64,000 bases of DNA from Biostraticola tofi (lineage in GTDB: Bacteria; Pseudomonadota; Gammaproteobacteria; Enterobacterales; Enterobacteriaceae), in the NCBI RefSeq assembly GCF_004343195.1, contig NZ_SMCR01000004.1, positions 124,001 through 188,000 of the forward strand, in the 5' to 3' direction. A model generated the notes under the pieces. It searched no databases and was not told the DNA's origin. It saw only the letters and a program-made list of their open reading frames with translations. How positions within the stretch are numbered: position 1 is the first letter of the stretch; each line of letters starts with the position of its first letter. This document shows, in pieces, positions 25,961 through 34,552 of this stretch. A program made the translations under genes and the position numbers.

Positions 25961-27262
25961 ATGAACAGACAGAGATTACTCAAGCAGATTGTTATCGCAA
26001 TAGTGCTTGGCGTACTGGTGGGCTGGGGATGTCACCATTACCTTGATAATGTGGATAAAACCAAAGAAATAGCCTCTTATTTCAATATCATTACCGATGT
26101 TTTTCTGCGTCTCATCAAAATGATCATCGCCCCCTTGGTGTTCGCAACCATTGTGTCGGGACTGGTGTCGATGGGGGCATCCTCCTCGGTGGGTCGTATT
26201 ACCCTGAAGGCCATGATCTGGTTCATCAGTGCCTCGGTAATTTCTCTGGCGATCGGCATGCTGCTGGTTAACTTCTTCCAGCCGGGTACCGGTATGAATC
26301 TGGCCGTGCCGGTAACTGATCATATCAGTACCGGGCTGAATACCAGCGGGTTCACCCTTAAAGCCTTTGTCAGCCATATTTTCCCCAGAAGTATTGCCGA
26401 GGCAATGGCCAACAATGAAATTTTGCAGATCCTGATATTTTCGATTTTTTTTGGTTCGGCGCTGGCCTTTGTCAATAAAGATGGCGATTCCACTATCGTC
26501 AAATTTATTACTGAACTGACTAAAGTGATGTTCAGGATAACCGACTACGTAATGGCATTTGCGCCGATAGCGGTATTTGCCGCCATTGCCTCGGCCATTA
26601 CCGTTGAAGGTCTGGGACTGCTGTATGATTTTGGCAAACTGATCGGTGAATTTTACCTTGGGCTGGTCATTTTGTGGGGCGTACTGTTCTTTGCCGGCTT
26701 CCTGTTCCTGGGTAAAGATGTATTGCGCCTGGGGGGGTTGATTCGTGAACCGATTATCCTGGCGTTCGCCACCGCCAGCAGTGAGTCCGCCTATCCAAAA
26801 ACCATGGCTGCCCTAGACAAGTTCGGCGTGCCGCGCCGGATAACCAGCTTTGTGCTGCCGCTGGGATACTCATTCAACCTTGATGGCTCGATGATGTATC
26901 AGTCGTTTGCCATTTTGTTTATCGCTCAGGCCTATAACATCGATCTTTCTGTGACCGAGCAAGTACTGATGCTGCTGACATTGATGATTACCAGCAAGGG
27001 TATGGCCGGCGTGGCCCGGGCATCGGTGGTGGTGGTGGCGGCCACGTTGCCGATGTTCAACCTGCCTGAGGCCGGCATATTGCTGATACTCGGTATCGAT
27101 CAGTTCCTTGATATGGGTCGTACCGCAACCAATGTGGTAGGCAACAGCATTTCAACCGCGGTCATTGCCCGCATGGAAAGCAACCGCGCCGATGCCGATG
27201 AAACGACCGTCGAGGACGACAAGCAATTGGCTTACGGGCAAGCGGGCGACAGCATTAAATAG
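25961..27262 (+). CDS. Dicarboxylate/amino acid:cation symporter (DAACS family)
   Basis: 433 residues. The family architecture is clear: FLRLIKMIIAPLVFATIVSG (helix 2 region), the re-entrant loop with the serine-rich motif FATASSESAYPKTM (~270), and the substrate/Na+ motif GYSFNLDGSMMYQSFAILF (~305) with a final LGIDQFLDMGRTATNV (~385). Related to DctA, GltP and GltT; the NLDGS form with Asp at the final motif (DMGRTATNVVGN) does not settle whether the substrate is a C4-dicarboxylate or Glu/Asp. The ATG at 25961 has a CGAGG site eight bases upstream. Monocistronic. Confidence 0.93.
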   Translation: MNRQRLLKQIVIAIVLGVLVGWGCHHYLDNVDKTKEIASYFNIITDVFLRLIKMIIAPLVFATIVSGLVSMGASSSVGRITLKAMIWFISASVISLAIGMLLVNFFQPGTGMNLAVPVTDHISTGLNTSGFTLKAFVSHIFPRSIAEAMANNEILQILIFSIFFGSALAFVNKDGDSTIVKFITELTKVMFRITDYVMAFAPIAVFAAIASAITVEGLGLLYDFGKLIGEFYLGLVILWGVLFFAGFLFLGKDVLRLGGLIREPIILAFATASSESAYPKTMAALDKFGVPRRITSFVLPLGYSFNLDGSMMYQSFAILFIAQAYNIDLSVTEQVLMLLTLMITSKGMAGVARASVVVVAATLPMFNLPEAGILLILGIDQFLDMGRTATNVVGNSISTAVIARMESNRADADETTVEDDKQLAYGQAGDSIK

Positions 27263-27463
27263 CCTTATCAATGCCCCGATTGTTGTTCCCTATAAATCGT
27301 GTGCTCGTTTAAACATGAGACAGCGGTTCCAAAAAACATCCAAATATTGGGATTGAGCCATATAGTTATCGAACGTTGACCTAGGGTTTCAAGCGTCCAG
27401 CTAAAATTAACCGGTCACTGCCAATATGCAGTCTGTTAAATAGCACCGTTCTACGAGGTTTGG

Positions 27464-27814
27464 ATGCCTAAATTTGTACTGCTGGCAATAGTTACACTTT
27501 TGCTCTGTGGCTGCGCCAGTCAATGGGTCAAGAATAGGGCCACGGCAGAAGATTTTTCGTCTGCGAACGCGGCTTGCACAGACATCTCGGAAAATAAATA
27601 CCCGGTTAAAAACAAAGTCGCTCAACGCACCAATTACGTAAAAACCGCTGAGAGATGTAAAAAAGGAGAGGACTGTGGTGGTAAGAAATATCAAACCACC
27701 GAGCGACCTGAAACGCAAAGTTATGTCATGGATGTCAATTCAGACAGTCGCTATGATGAATTTTATCGCTGCATGACTGGTAAAGGTTGGCAACAAGAAA
27801 TGAGATGGCTTTAA
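27464..27814 (+). CDS. Small Cys-rich putative lipoprotein
   Basis: 116 residues. A typical lipoprotein signal (MPKFVLLAIVTLLLCGC, Cys at 17). The mature part is polar with five further cysteines (ACTDISENK, AERCKKGEDCGGKK, FYRCMTGKGW). The ending YDEFYRCMTGKGW is like many small enterobacterial lipoproteins with unknown roles. Own promoter upstream (200-base gap). Not otherwise recognised. Confidence 0.75.
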   Translation: MPKFVLLAIVTLLLCGCASQWVKNRATAEDFSSANAACTDISENKYPVKNKVAQRTNYVKTAERCKKGEDCGGKKYQTTERPETQSYVMDVNSDSRYDEFYRCMTGKGWQQEMRWL

Positions 27815-27930
27815 CCTTACCGTAAATTTGATCAAACCTGGCGATATTCAGTTGAAGACAACCGCTGACATTCACATCTGAATGTCAGCTGAAAAAGAAA
27901 CCGCATTATCGGTAATCCGTACCGATCACT

Positions 27931-28296
27931 TTATTTCTTGCCACCACTCTGGCTGCCGAGCCACTGCTGCATCTGGTCAATCTCGGGTTGCTGGGCATCG
28001 ATAATCGCCTGAGCGAGCTTTTTCATTTGCGGATCCTGGCCGTATTTCAGTTCGGTACGGGCCATTTCTATCGCGCCCTGGTGATGGGCGATCATGCCTT
28101 TGGCAAATGCCACGTCCGGATTGGATGACATCAGGCCGGTCATCATGTCTTCATGCATTTTTTCCATGCCAGACATGTATTCCTGCGCAGCGGGCGGCGC
28201 AGTTTCATGAGCAGTGCCATGAACGCTCTGGCCGGCAGCAAAGGCCGAAGTGGAACCGACCAGCGCGAGTATCGTGGCAATCATGACGTTTTTCAT
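27931..28296 (-). CDS. Periplasmic DUF305 protein (copper-induced, CopM-like)
   Basis: 121 residues. Sec signal ending SAFAA (residue ~21), then a single helical DUF305 domain with GMIAHHQGAIEMA (~67-79), the conserved His-His pair, and Met/His-rich flanks (MSGMEKMHEDMMTGLM) able to bind Cu(I)/Ag(I). Members such as cyanobacterial CopM bind periplasmic copper. The gene has a near-ideal CueR promoter (28346-28376), which strongly supports a copper role here. A periplasmic chaperone working with CopA and Cus is the likely job. Confidence 0.9.
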   Translation of the reverse strand: MKNVMIATILALVGSTSAFAAGQSVHGTAHETAPPAAQEYMSGMEKMHEDMMTGLMSSNPDVAFAKGMIAHHQGAIEMARTELKYGQDPQMKKLAQAIIDAQQPEIDQMQQWLGSQSGGKK

Positions 28297-28345
28297 AAAA
28301 GAATCTCCAGAATAAGTAGTAACGGCTGCGTCCCCTATGGCATTG

Positions 28346-28376
28346 AGGATAGACCTTCCATTAACGGGAAGGTCAA
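28346..28376 (-). promoter_or_regulatory. CueR-type promoter of the DUF305 gene
   Basis: Minus strand: -35 TTGACC (28376-28371), 19-base spacer, -10 TATCCT (28351-28346). The dyad GACCTTCC-N7-GGAAGGTC has perfect 8-base arms. This is the cleanest of the three CueR-like sites in the window and lies ~50 bases before the start codon. Confidence 0.9.
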
Positions 28377-28525
28377 TGTTTTAATCATCTGCCGGCCAAT
28401 CTGTTGACGATCTCATGCCGGTCCTACCGTCGTGCATTAAGCCCGGTGGCCGGGCTGGTCAGGCTTGAAAAAGCAAAACACGTGATAGATGATTTAATTT
28501 TTTCAGATCATCATGAGGTTTTTAC

Positions 28526-29098
28526 ATGCAGGTGCCAGTCCTCGCCACTCGTCGCTTAGTGCTTTTACCACTGGTATCCGCCGATGCCGAGGCGATACAA
28601 CAGGTCTTCCCGCGCTGGGAAATCGTCAAGCATCTGGCCGCCGGCGTGCCTTGGCCCTATCCGGAAGAGGGGGCCCGTCACTACGTCGACCAGGTTGCCT
28701 TACCCTCTGTGGCGGCCGGCAACGCCTGGTTCTGGACCCTCCGCCGTAAAGAGGATGCATCTTCGCTTATCGGTCTTATCTGCCTGACGGATGCTGTGGA
28801 TAACAACCGTGGTTTCTGGCTGGTGCCAGAGTGGCAGCGCCGGGGTTATATGACTGAGGCGGCTGAGGCGGTCACCGATTACTGGTTCAATACCCTCGAT
28901 CGGCAGGTATTGCGAACGCCTAAGGCTCGGGAGAATCTGGCTTCCAGGCGCCTGTCCATTGCCGCGGGGATGCATTTGGTCAGATCAGAACAGAAAGAGT
29001 ATGTGGGCGGCTGGTATGAATCTGAACTTTGGGAAATAACCCGGGAACAATGGAACCGACGCCATGACAAAACAAAAAAAAAGGCCTCAGGGAAATAG
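28526..29098 (+). CDS. GNAT N-acetyltransferase, RimJ/RimL-like
   Basis: 190 residues. Begins with the RimJ/RimL pattern TRRLVLLPLVSADAEAIQQVF, then the central strands and the acetyl-CoA loop region WLVPEWQRRGYMTEAAEAVTDYWF (~91-115; the usual Q/RxxGxG is RRGYM), and N-x-ASRRLSIAAGM (~134). The substrate (an amine of a small molecule or protein N-terminus) is unknown. Monocistronic; not linked to neighbours by spacing. Confidence 0.85.
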   Translation: MQVPVLATRRLVLLPLVSADAEAIQQVFPRWEIVKHLAAGVPWPYPEEGARHYVDQVALPSVAAGNAWFWTLRRKEDASSLIGLICLTDAVDNNRGFWLVPEWQRRGYMTEAAEAVTDYWFNTLDRQVLRTPKARENLASRRLSIAAGMHLVRSEQKEYVGGWYESELWEITREQWNRRHDKTKKKASGK

Positions 29099-29209
29099 AA
29101 TACCCTCTCCTTTTGCTGTTGTTCTGGCGGTCGCTGCGCCGCCAACTTTGCATCACTATACATTGCGCAATGCCGCTGGGCTCTTTTTCTCGTGCTGCGG
29201 GATAGAGTA

Positions 29210-30211
29210 TTAATGTTCCCTCACATCAGGCCGATCAATTTGCTCTGATTCTGGCGATTCTGTAATGATCTGCCACGGAGTTACAGCAGCACGTACGGGC
29301 GGGGAGAATATTTCAGCCAGCATACAACGGGCACCGCCACCGCCAAGTTCTTCTATTATATCAATCGGTGCAAGTGCGATAGAGGCATAGTCGGTAAAAA
29401 CGGCCTGTTGATGGGCGTCGAATGCATTCCAGGCACGTTGGGACATGGCTATTACCGGCTGGCCATCAATGCCGGATAATTCGAGAATATTGCCGCAGAA
29501 TGATGCCATTTGGGAAAGAGTGATCGGAATAAGCGTTTTTCCGCTATCGGTGAGGCTCGCTTCGAGCCTGGTCCTTTCCTTGGGAGATATGAGCGCATCC
29601 AGACAGACAACCGCATACTTAATCCCTATGCTCATCATCACATTAGTGTGATAAATCCGGTTGCCCGCCTCATCATAGGCATCAAACCAGTGGGCCTGAT
29701 AGCCGGTGATCGACTGCCAGTTATCCATGACTCGGACGGTACTTCTGGAAGAGCGGCAGAGATAGGCAACCCGCTGGCGGTGATCGCAGACCAGTGAACC
29801 GGTCCCTTCAAGATAGCTGCCCTCCCTTTCATAGGCTGACAAGTCGATAATTTCTGTCACCGTAAATTCATTCGCCAGGGCTTGAATCAGTCGGCGGTCA
29901 CGCTCCTTGCGTCGATTTGGTGCTTCCATTGGATAGAGTATGGCTTTGCCATCCGGATGCAGAGTGATCCAATTGTTGGGGAATATCGAATCAGGGGTGT
30001 ATTGCTGGCCATTATCTTCAAACACGTAGACCCTGATGCCATTATCCTTTAACGCGTTAACAAAGCCATCAAATCCGGCCAGGGCCTGACGCTGAATATC
30101 ATCCTGGGAGCCATAGTCCCCGTATCGCTGAAAACTGTTGCTGGTGGCGGTCTGGTGGTTACGGGAAAAACATACCGGCCTGACCATAAATACGCTGTGG
30201 GTTGTCTGCAT
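29210..30211 (-). CDS. ctlX: Citrulline utilisation hydrolase CtlX family
   Basis: 333 residues of the amidinotransferase/arginine deiminase-like fold. Seen: the NW-containing FPNNWITLHPDG (~75-86), YPMEAPNRRKERD, the EGTGSLVCDHRQRVAYLCRSSRS segment (~134-156), HTNVMMSIG (~188, the catalytic His) and a late Gly-rich loop GGGGARCMLAEIF with the nucleophilic Cys (~300). CtlX proteins hydrolyse citrulline to ornithine. It is last in a minus-strand run with the ureohydrolase and the amino-acid transporter; the 157-base gap upstream may hold its own promoter. Confidence 0.88.
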   Translation of the reverse strand: MQTTHSVFMVRPVCFSRNHQTATSNSFQRYGDYGSQDDIQRQALAGFDGFVNALKDNGIRVYVFEDNGQQYTPDSIFPNNWITLHPDGKAILYPMEAPNRRKERDRRLIQALANEFTVTEIIDLSAYEREGSYLEGTGSLVCDHRQRVAYLCRSSRSTVRVMDNWQSITGYQAHWFDAYDEAGNRIYHTNVMMSIGIKYAVVCLDALISPKERTRLEASLTDSGKTLIPITLSQMASFCGNILELSGIDGQPVIAMSQRAWNAFDAHQQAVFTDYASIALAPIDIIEELGGGGARCMLAEIFSPPVRAAVTPWQIITESPESEQIDRPDVREH

Positions 30212-30368
30212 CGGGATCCTGACTCATTACAATTCATGGTGGAAATACGCAACTGAATAGCCACAATACGGAACAGCGAGCAATCGACAGTTTTTCCTCG
30301 ATAGGAATAGCTAGTTTTGGCTCTTGCCAATCGCAACAGCCATTTTATGGCGGCTTAAAACTGCTGGT

Positions 30369-31253
30369 TTATAGTTTACGACTGCCATATACCGCAAAGG
30401 AGAAGGCCAGATAGGCCGCCAGGGTCGATGTCATATCACCCACATCTTTTGTCGGGTTAACCTCGGTGATGGCCATGGCCGCACAATGAGGAGCCAGCAT
30501 CTCAATCATCTGCAAGGCTTCATTTGAGCTGATACCGCCCGGTTCATGGGCTCCGGCGCCTGGTGCATAGGCCGGGTCAACTGAATCAATATCAAAAGAC
30601 AGGAATAAGTGATCGGCATCTTTAACGCGTTGCAGAATACGGGCAACCGTCGCTTCAGGTCCTAGCCTGATAACGTCCCGGGCGGAAAGATGGATTAAAT
30701 CATGGTCATGCTTGAACTGGCCCGATGCCGGGAAATTGAAATGTCGCTCACATACCTGGATACAGTCGGTCGGCGCAACACGTTCCAGTTCGAGGGATCG
30801 ACGCATGCCGCTGGACTGGCTGTGGCGACCCTGATCCTCACTCTCGTCCATCAGGTCTAGATGGGCGTCGAAATGAATAATACCGATTCGGCCCGGCAGG
30901 GCATCATGCACTCCCTGGGCAACCGGGAACAACAGACTGTCATCACCCCCTATCATAATCGGCACTCGGCCCTCGCGGATTGACATCATGACGGCTTCGC
31001 GGGTGGCGGTAAACGTTTTCAGTGTGTTGCTGGGGACCACTTTGACATCTCCGCGATCATGGAGCAGGTGTTCTCCCACCGCCATCTGGCTATCCGTTTC
31101 CAGGCAGTAAACATGGCCATCCCGGATGCGCATATTTATCCAGCGGGCGCATTCACGGACCCTGGCAGGGGCGTAGCGGGAGCCCGGCCATCCTAGCGTG
31201 GCTTCACCGTCGAAAGGAATACCCCATAAATCAAATTGTCTTGTTGTGTTCAT
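30369..31253 (-). CDS. Ureohydrolase (agmatinase/arginase family) with altered metal motif
   Basis: 294 residues, usual for agmatinase or guanidino-acid hydrolases. Signatures: HFDAHLDLMDE (~150) and SFDIDSVDPAYAPG (~220), which supply the Asp/His metal ligands, and EVNPTKD (~264). The first ligand motif, normally GGDHS, reads GGDDS (residues ~103-107): Asp replaces the metal-binding His. Asp can still bind Mn(II) or Ni(II), but selectivity may change. Substrate is not fixed by sequence: agmatine, arginine, guanidinobutyrate or guanidine are all conceivable. It lies 24 bases after the transporter permease gene and is part of that operon. Confidence 0.86.
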   Translation of the reverse strand: MNTTRQFDLWGIPFDGEATLGWPGSRYAPARVRECARWINMRIRDGHVYCLETDSQMAVGEHLLHDRGDVKVVPSNTLKTFTATREAVMMSIREGRVPIMIGGDDSLLFPVAQGVHDALPGRIGIIHFDAHLDLMDESEDQGRHSQSSGMRRSLELERVAPTDCIQVCERHFNFPASGQFKHDHDLIHLSARDVIRLGPEATVARILQRVKDADHLFLSFDIDSVDPAYAPGAGAHEPGGISSNEALQMIEMLAPHCAAMAITEVNPTKDVGDMTSTLAAYLAFSFAVYGSRKL

Positions 31254-31277
31254 TTTAACCTCAATAAGTAGACATCA

Positions 31278-31970
31278 TCAGTTGCGAGGCGATCTGAGAT
31301 AACCTGCCCAGCGTTTTTCGGCATAATGGAACAGGGCAACCAGTCCCAGGGTAAGCACCAGATAAATCAATCCGGCGGTCACATAGGGTTCAAACTGGAT
31401 GTAGTGATTCAGGCTGATATTACGAGCCACGCCAGTGACTTCCATCAGCGTCACGGTACTGGCAAGCGAAGTGGCATGCAGCATCATGATGGTTTCATTA
31501 CCATAAAGCGCCAGGGATCGGGTGAGCATCGCTGGTAGTAAAATGCGCCATATGATTGTCGGCAGCGACATGCCATAAGCTTTTGCGGCTTCCAATTCAC
31601 CGCCGGGCAGATGACGCAGGCCGCCGGTGAAAATTTCGGTGGTATAGGCGGTGGTATTAAGGATGAAAGTAAGCAATACACACACCAGTGGGCTGGAAAG
31701 CCAGGGCCACAAAATACTGCTGCGCAGTAGGTCAAATTGCGCTAGCCCGTAGTAAATAAGGAAAAGCTGAATCAGAAGGGGGGTGCCGCGAAAGACCAGG
31801 CTGTAAAGATCGATTATTGCCCGCAATAGTCGTGGACCCTGTTGCTTGAACAGTGCCAGCGTCAGCGACAACATGAAGCTTATTGACAGTGACAGAAGCG
31901 TCAGCAGCAGGGTCAGTAAAATGCCGTCGATGTACAACCAACGATTTTCAACGATAATGATCCAGTTCAT
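31278..31970 (-). CDS. Polar amino-acid ABC transporter permease (HisM-like)
   Basis: 230 residues, about five membrane helices. The permease signature is in EAAKAYGMSLPTIIWRILLPAM (~135-156, EAA motif), and VFRGTPLLIQLFLIYYG (~60-76) is the typical HisQ/HisM pattern. Its start overlaps the upstream permease stop as ATGA. With its partner it forms the membrane channel for a basic or polar amino acid. No ATPase gene is in the operon. Confidence 0.9.
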   Translation of the reverse strand: MNWIIIVENRWLYIDGILLTLLLTLLSLSISFMLSLTLALFKQQGPRLLRAIIDLYSLVFRGTPLLIQLFLIYYGLAQFDLLRSSILWPWLSSPLVCVLLTFILNTTAYTTEIFTGGLRHLPGGELEAAKAYGMSLPTIIWRILLPAMLTRSLALYGNETIMMLHATSLASTVTLMEVTGVARNISLNHYIQFEPYVTAGLIYLVLTLGLVALFHYAEKRWAGYLRSPRN

Positions 31971-32665
31971 AGCGTCACCTGCTTAATGCCAAGTTCATAG
32001 CGCTTGCCCAGCCAGCGCAGTATCAATACCGACAGCAAGGTGATAGCCAGATAAAATCCGGCTGCCAGCAGATAAAAGGAGAAGGGTTGGCCAGTGGCCT
32101 CTGCCGCGCCTTTGGCTCGGAACATAATATCTTCAAGACCCAGCAGCGATACCAGGGCGGTTGCTTTGATAAGCACCAGCCAGTTATTGGTAAATCCTGG
32201 TAATGCCAGTCTGATCATTTTAGGCAATATGATACGAATAAAGAGTTTATAAGGGCTAAAGCCAAAGGCAGAAGCAGCTTCAATTTCGCCATGCGGGATA
32301 TTGATAAGCGCATTGCGGAATGTTTCGGTCATATAGGCGCCGAAAATAAACCCCAAGGTGATAAAGCCCGCCATAAACGGGCTGAATTCGATGCTGTTGC
32401 TCCCGCCATATTCGCCTATCCCATAATTAATAAGTGCCGGCAAGCTATAAAATACCAGTAGCATCATTACCAGGTCGGGTATCCCACGTGCCAGCAGGGT
32501 ATAAAACCAGATAATAAAGCGTAGACAGCGGCGGCCTGATTGTTTTCCCAGCGCACAAATCAGGCCTATAACCACAGACAGCAATAAGGCAGACAGCGCA
32601 AGTTCTAGCGTGACCCACCCTGCCTTCAGCACCATCAGCGCGTAGTTAGAAGACATTGATCTCAT
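31967..32665 (-). CDS. Polar amino-acid ABC transporter permease (HisQ-like)
   Basis: 232 residues. Same family: the opening MVLKAGWVTLELALSALLLS, LARGIPDLVMMLLVFY (~63-78) and the EAA motif IEAASAFGFSPYKLFIRIILPKM (~137-159). The start overlaps the binding-protein stop as ATGA and the stop overlaps the next permease, so the three are translated together. A start three codons later (MSSNYAL) is also possible. Confidence 0.9.
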   Translation of the reverse strand: MRSMSSNYALMVLKAGWVTLELALSALLLSVVIGLICALGKQSGRRCLRFIIWFYTLLARGIPDLVMMLLVFYSLPALINYGIGEYGGSNSIEFSPFMAGFITLGFIFGAYMTETFRNALINIPHGEIEAASAFGFSPYKLFIRIILPKMIRLALPGFTNNWLVLIKATALVSLLGLEDIMFRAKGAAEATGQPFSFYLLAAGFYLAITLLSVLILRWLGKRYELGIKQVTL

Positions 32666-33426
32666 TCAGCCGAGAAATATTTTTTGTCGAGGGTGTCTAA
32701 AATTCCCTCGGCTCGTACTTTCTCCAACCCCAAGTTTATTTTTTTCAATAAAGCGCTATTGTTTTTATTTATCGCGATAGCTACCCCCTCACCGAATTCC
32801 GGTGCATCTTTCCCTGTTAATCGCGGCCCGACCAGTTCGAAACCCTGACCATTATCTTTTTTAAGAAAGCTGTGAATGATTTGAGCTTCATAGCTCATAT
32901 GAACATCTGCCCGGCTGGCAATGAGATCCAGATAAGGCGCACTACCCCCGTCATACCGTTTGATGTTGCTTTGTTTGTAATTTTTGGTGATATAGGCATC
33001 CATCGGCGTGCCGGTTTGAACCGCAATCACTTTTCCCTTCATCCCCGCAGGAGAGGTGTCAGTGATAGCATCTTTTTTAGCGACAAAGCGGAATACCGGA
33101 CGTTGATATATATCGCTAAAGGCCATTATTTTCCGTCTAGGTTCGGTGACTGTTAATTGAGAAATTAGGGCATCGTATTTACGATTAATAAGGCCGGGTA
33201 TCATGCCATCCCAGGCCGCGTTAATAATTTTGCAATCGATTTTTGCCGCTTTACAGATTTCTTCAGCCAGCTCAATGTCATAACCGATTAATTTTCCAGT
33301 ATCATCAACCGATTCAAAAGGAGGGAAGGTCGCATCGGTTGCAATGGTCACCTGTTCAGAAGCGAATATGTTTTGCGACAAACTCGCGCAGGCAAGGGTT
33401 AATATAATTTTCGGCATGATATTCAT
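32662..33426 (-). CDS. Periplasmic polar amino-acid binding protein (ArgT/HisJ-like)
   Basis: 254 residues with a Sec signal (cleavage near ~22, QNIFAS). The binding fold shows VTIATDATFPPFESVDDTGKLIGYDIELAEEICKA (~28-62) and the Asp-containing LINRKYDALISQLTVTEPRRK (~80-100), typical of lysine/arginine/ornithine/histidine binders. The ligand is not fixed by sequence, but the adjacent ureohydrolase and citrulline hydrolase suggest arginine, citrulline or a related guanidino compound. First gene of the operon. Confidence 0.9.
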   Translation of the reverse strand: MNIMPKIILTLACASLSQNIFASEQVTIATDATFPPFESVDDTGKLIGYDIELAEEICKAAKIDCKIINAAWDGMIPGLINRKYDALISQLTVTEPRRKIMAFSDIYQRPVFRFVAKKDAITDTSPAGMKGKVIAVQTGTPMDAYITKNYKQSNIKRYDGGSAPYLDLIASRADVHMSYEAQIIHSFLKKDNGQGFELVGPRLTGKDAPEFGEGVAIAINKNNSALLKKINLGLEKVRAEGILDTLDKKYFSAE

Positions 33427-33614
33427 CAGTAAATCCTCTGGTCTTGGGGTGAAGGAAAAATATCAAAAATTAAAAAACACAACACTGACGCATGATGTTT
33501 CCCGGCAAAGCTGTTTATGTTAAACGTTAGCCCATGGTCGAAGGACCGACGTTGGCCGGCTACTCGCTCTTTCTCCAGCTATTGGCGCAGTCAGGACATC
33601 GCAGTCGATTCATC

Positions 33615-34229
33615 TCAGCCCAGGCTCCCGGTCGGCGGCGGAACAATGACCCATATCGCTGTGCATATCTCGCTATCTGAAGGATTTTGCCAGGTATGCG
33701 GTAAAGTGGGCTTAAAGGTCAGAGTATCCCCCCGACTCAGCAGGTAGCGCTGCTCTTCTACGACGATTTCCAGGCTGCCGCTCAGCACATGTACCATGTC
33801 TGACACCGCCTTAAGGGTATAAGGCTCGAGTCCAGAACCGCCCCGAGGATCAATTTCAGAAAACAGCACCATCATTTCCTCGTTGCCGGCGCCGCTTATT
33901 AAATATTCACGCATTTTTTCCCCGCCCAGGCTGATAGGGGTTCCCTGGCCTGCCGGAACATAGTTGGTCTCGGGCGGATCAAATAGTTTTGACGGTGTGA
34001 TGCCGACGACTTCACAGACGCGCAACAGAGTGGCAATTGACGCCTGGGTAACGTTACGTTCCAGGCGGCTGATAAACGATTTACTGACCCCGACTTTCTG
34101 CGCCACTTCTTCGATGCGCATGCCTTTGGACTTGCGAATCGCCCTAAGGCGAATCCCAACATTAAAATCTTCAGTGCCGGGTCCGTTTTTACTGCTCTCA
34201 GGTTTGACATCATGTAATGAGTCAGCCAT
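33615..34229 (-). CDS. XRE-type regulator with C-terminal cupin domain
   Basis: 204 residues. HTH at ~22-80 (RLRAIRKSKGMRIEEVAQKVGVSKSFISRLERN) and a cupin barrel at ~120-195 (MVHVLSGSLEIVVEEQRYLLSRGDTLTFKPTLPHTWQNPSD). This architecture (PuuR and relatives) senses small amines or amino acids through the cupin. It sits upstream of the amino-acid transporter operon in the same direction with a 188-base gap, and is its likely regulator. Confidence 0.9.
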   Translation of the reverse strand: MADSLHDVKPESSKNGPGTEDFNVGIRLRAIRKSKGMRIEEVAQKVGVSKSFISRLERNVTQASIATLLRVCEVVGITPSKLFDPPETNYVPAGQGTPISLGGEKMREYLISGAGNEEMMVLFSEIDPRGGSGLEPYTLKAVSDMVHVLSGSLEIVVEEQRYLLSRGDTLTFKPTLPHTWQNPSDSEICTAIWVIVPPPTGSLG

Positions 34230-34552
34230 AGGACATCCTGTTGTTGCATATTAGGTAACTTATTTATTCCATGCACTCCTCATGCCACTTTTTATAACAG
34301 ATAATGTTTTATCGAGGTATTTTTAGGCTATTCACAGCCAACAAATGACGTGTAATGAGTATTTTTGAATTTTATCAATTGGTTGCTATTTTATGGCGTG
34401 GTGGGGGACGTTATTATTGAATTCGAATCGACTGGAAATGACATACCTGAACCGGCCTATTCATAGCGGTCAAGGGCTTGACGCAGCAATTCAGCAAGTC
34501 AGGATGTTGCGCAGGACGGTACCGTAATCCCCATTTTTGAGCCGATGTCAAC
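34230..34552. other. Gap upstream of the XRE-cupin gene
   Basis: 323 bases. The left half is AT-rich and must hold the promoter of the XRE-cupin gene (ribosome site on the minus strand near 34235). The right half lies just past the stop of the HTH-hydrolase gene. No gene or clear hairpin is seen. Confidence 0.4.
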
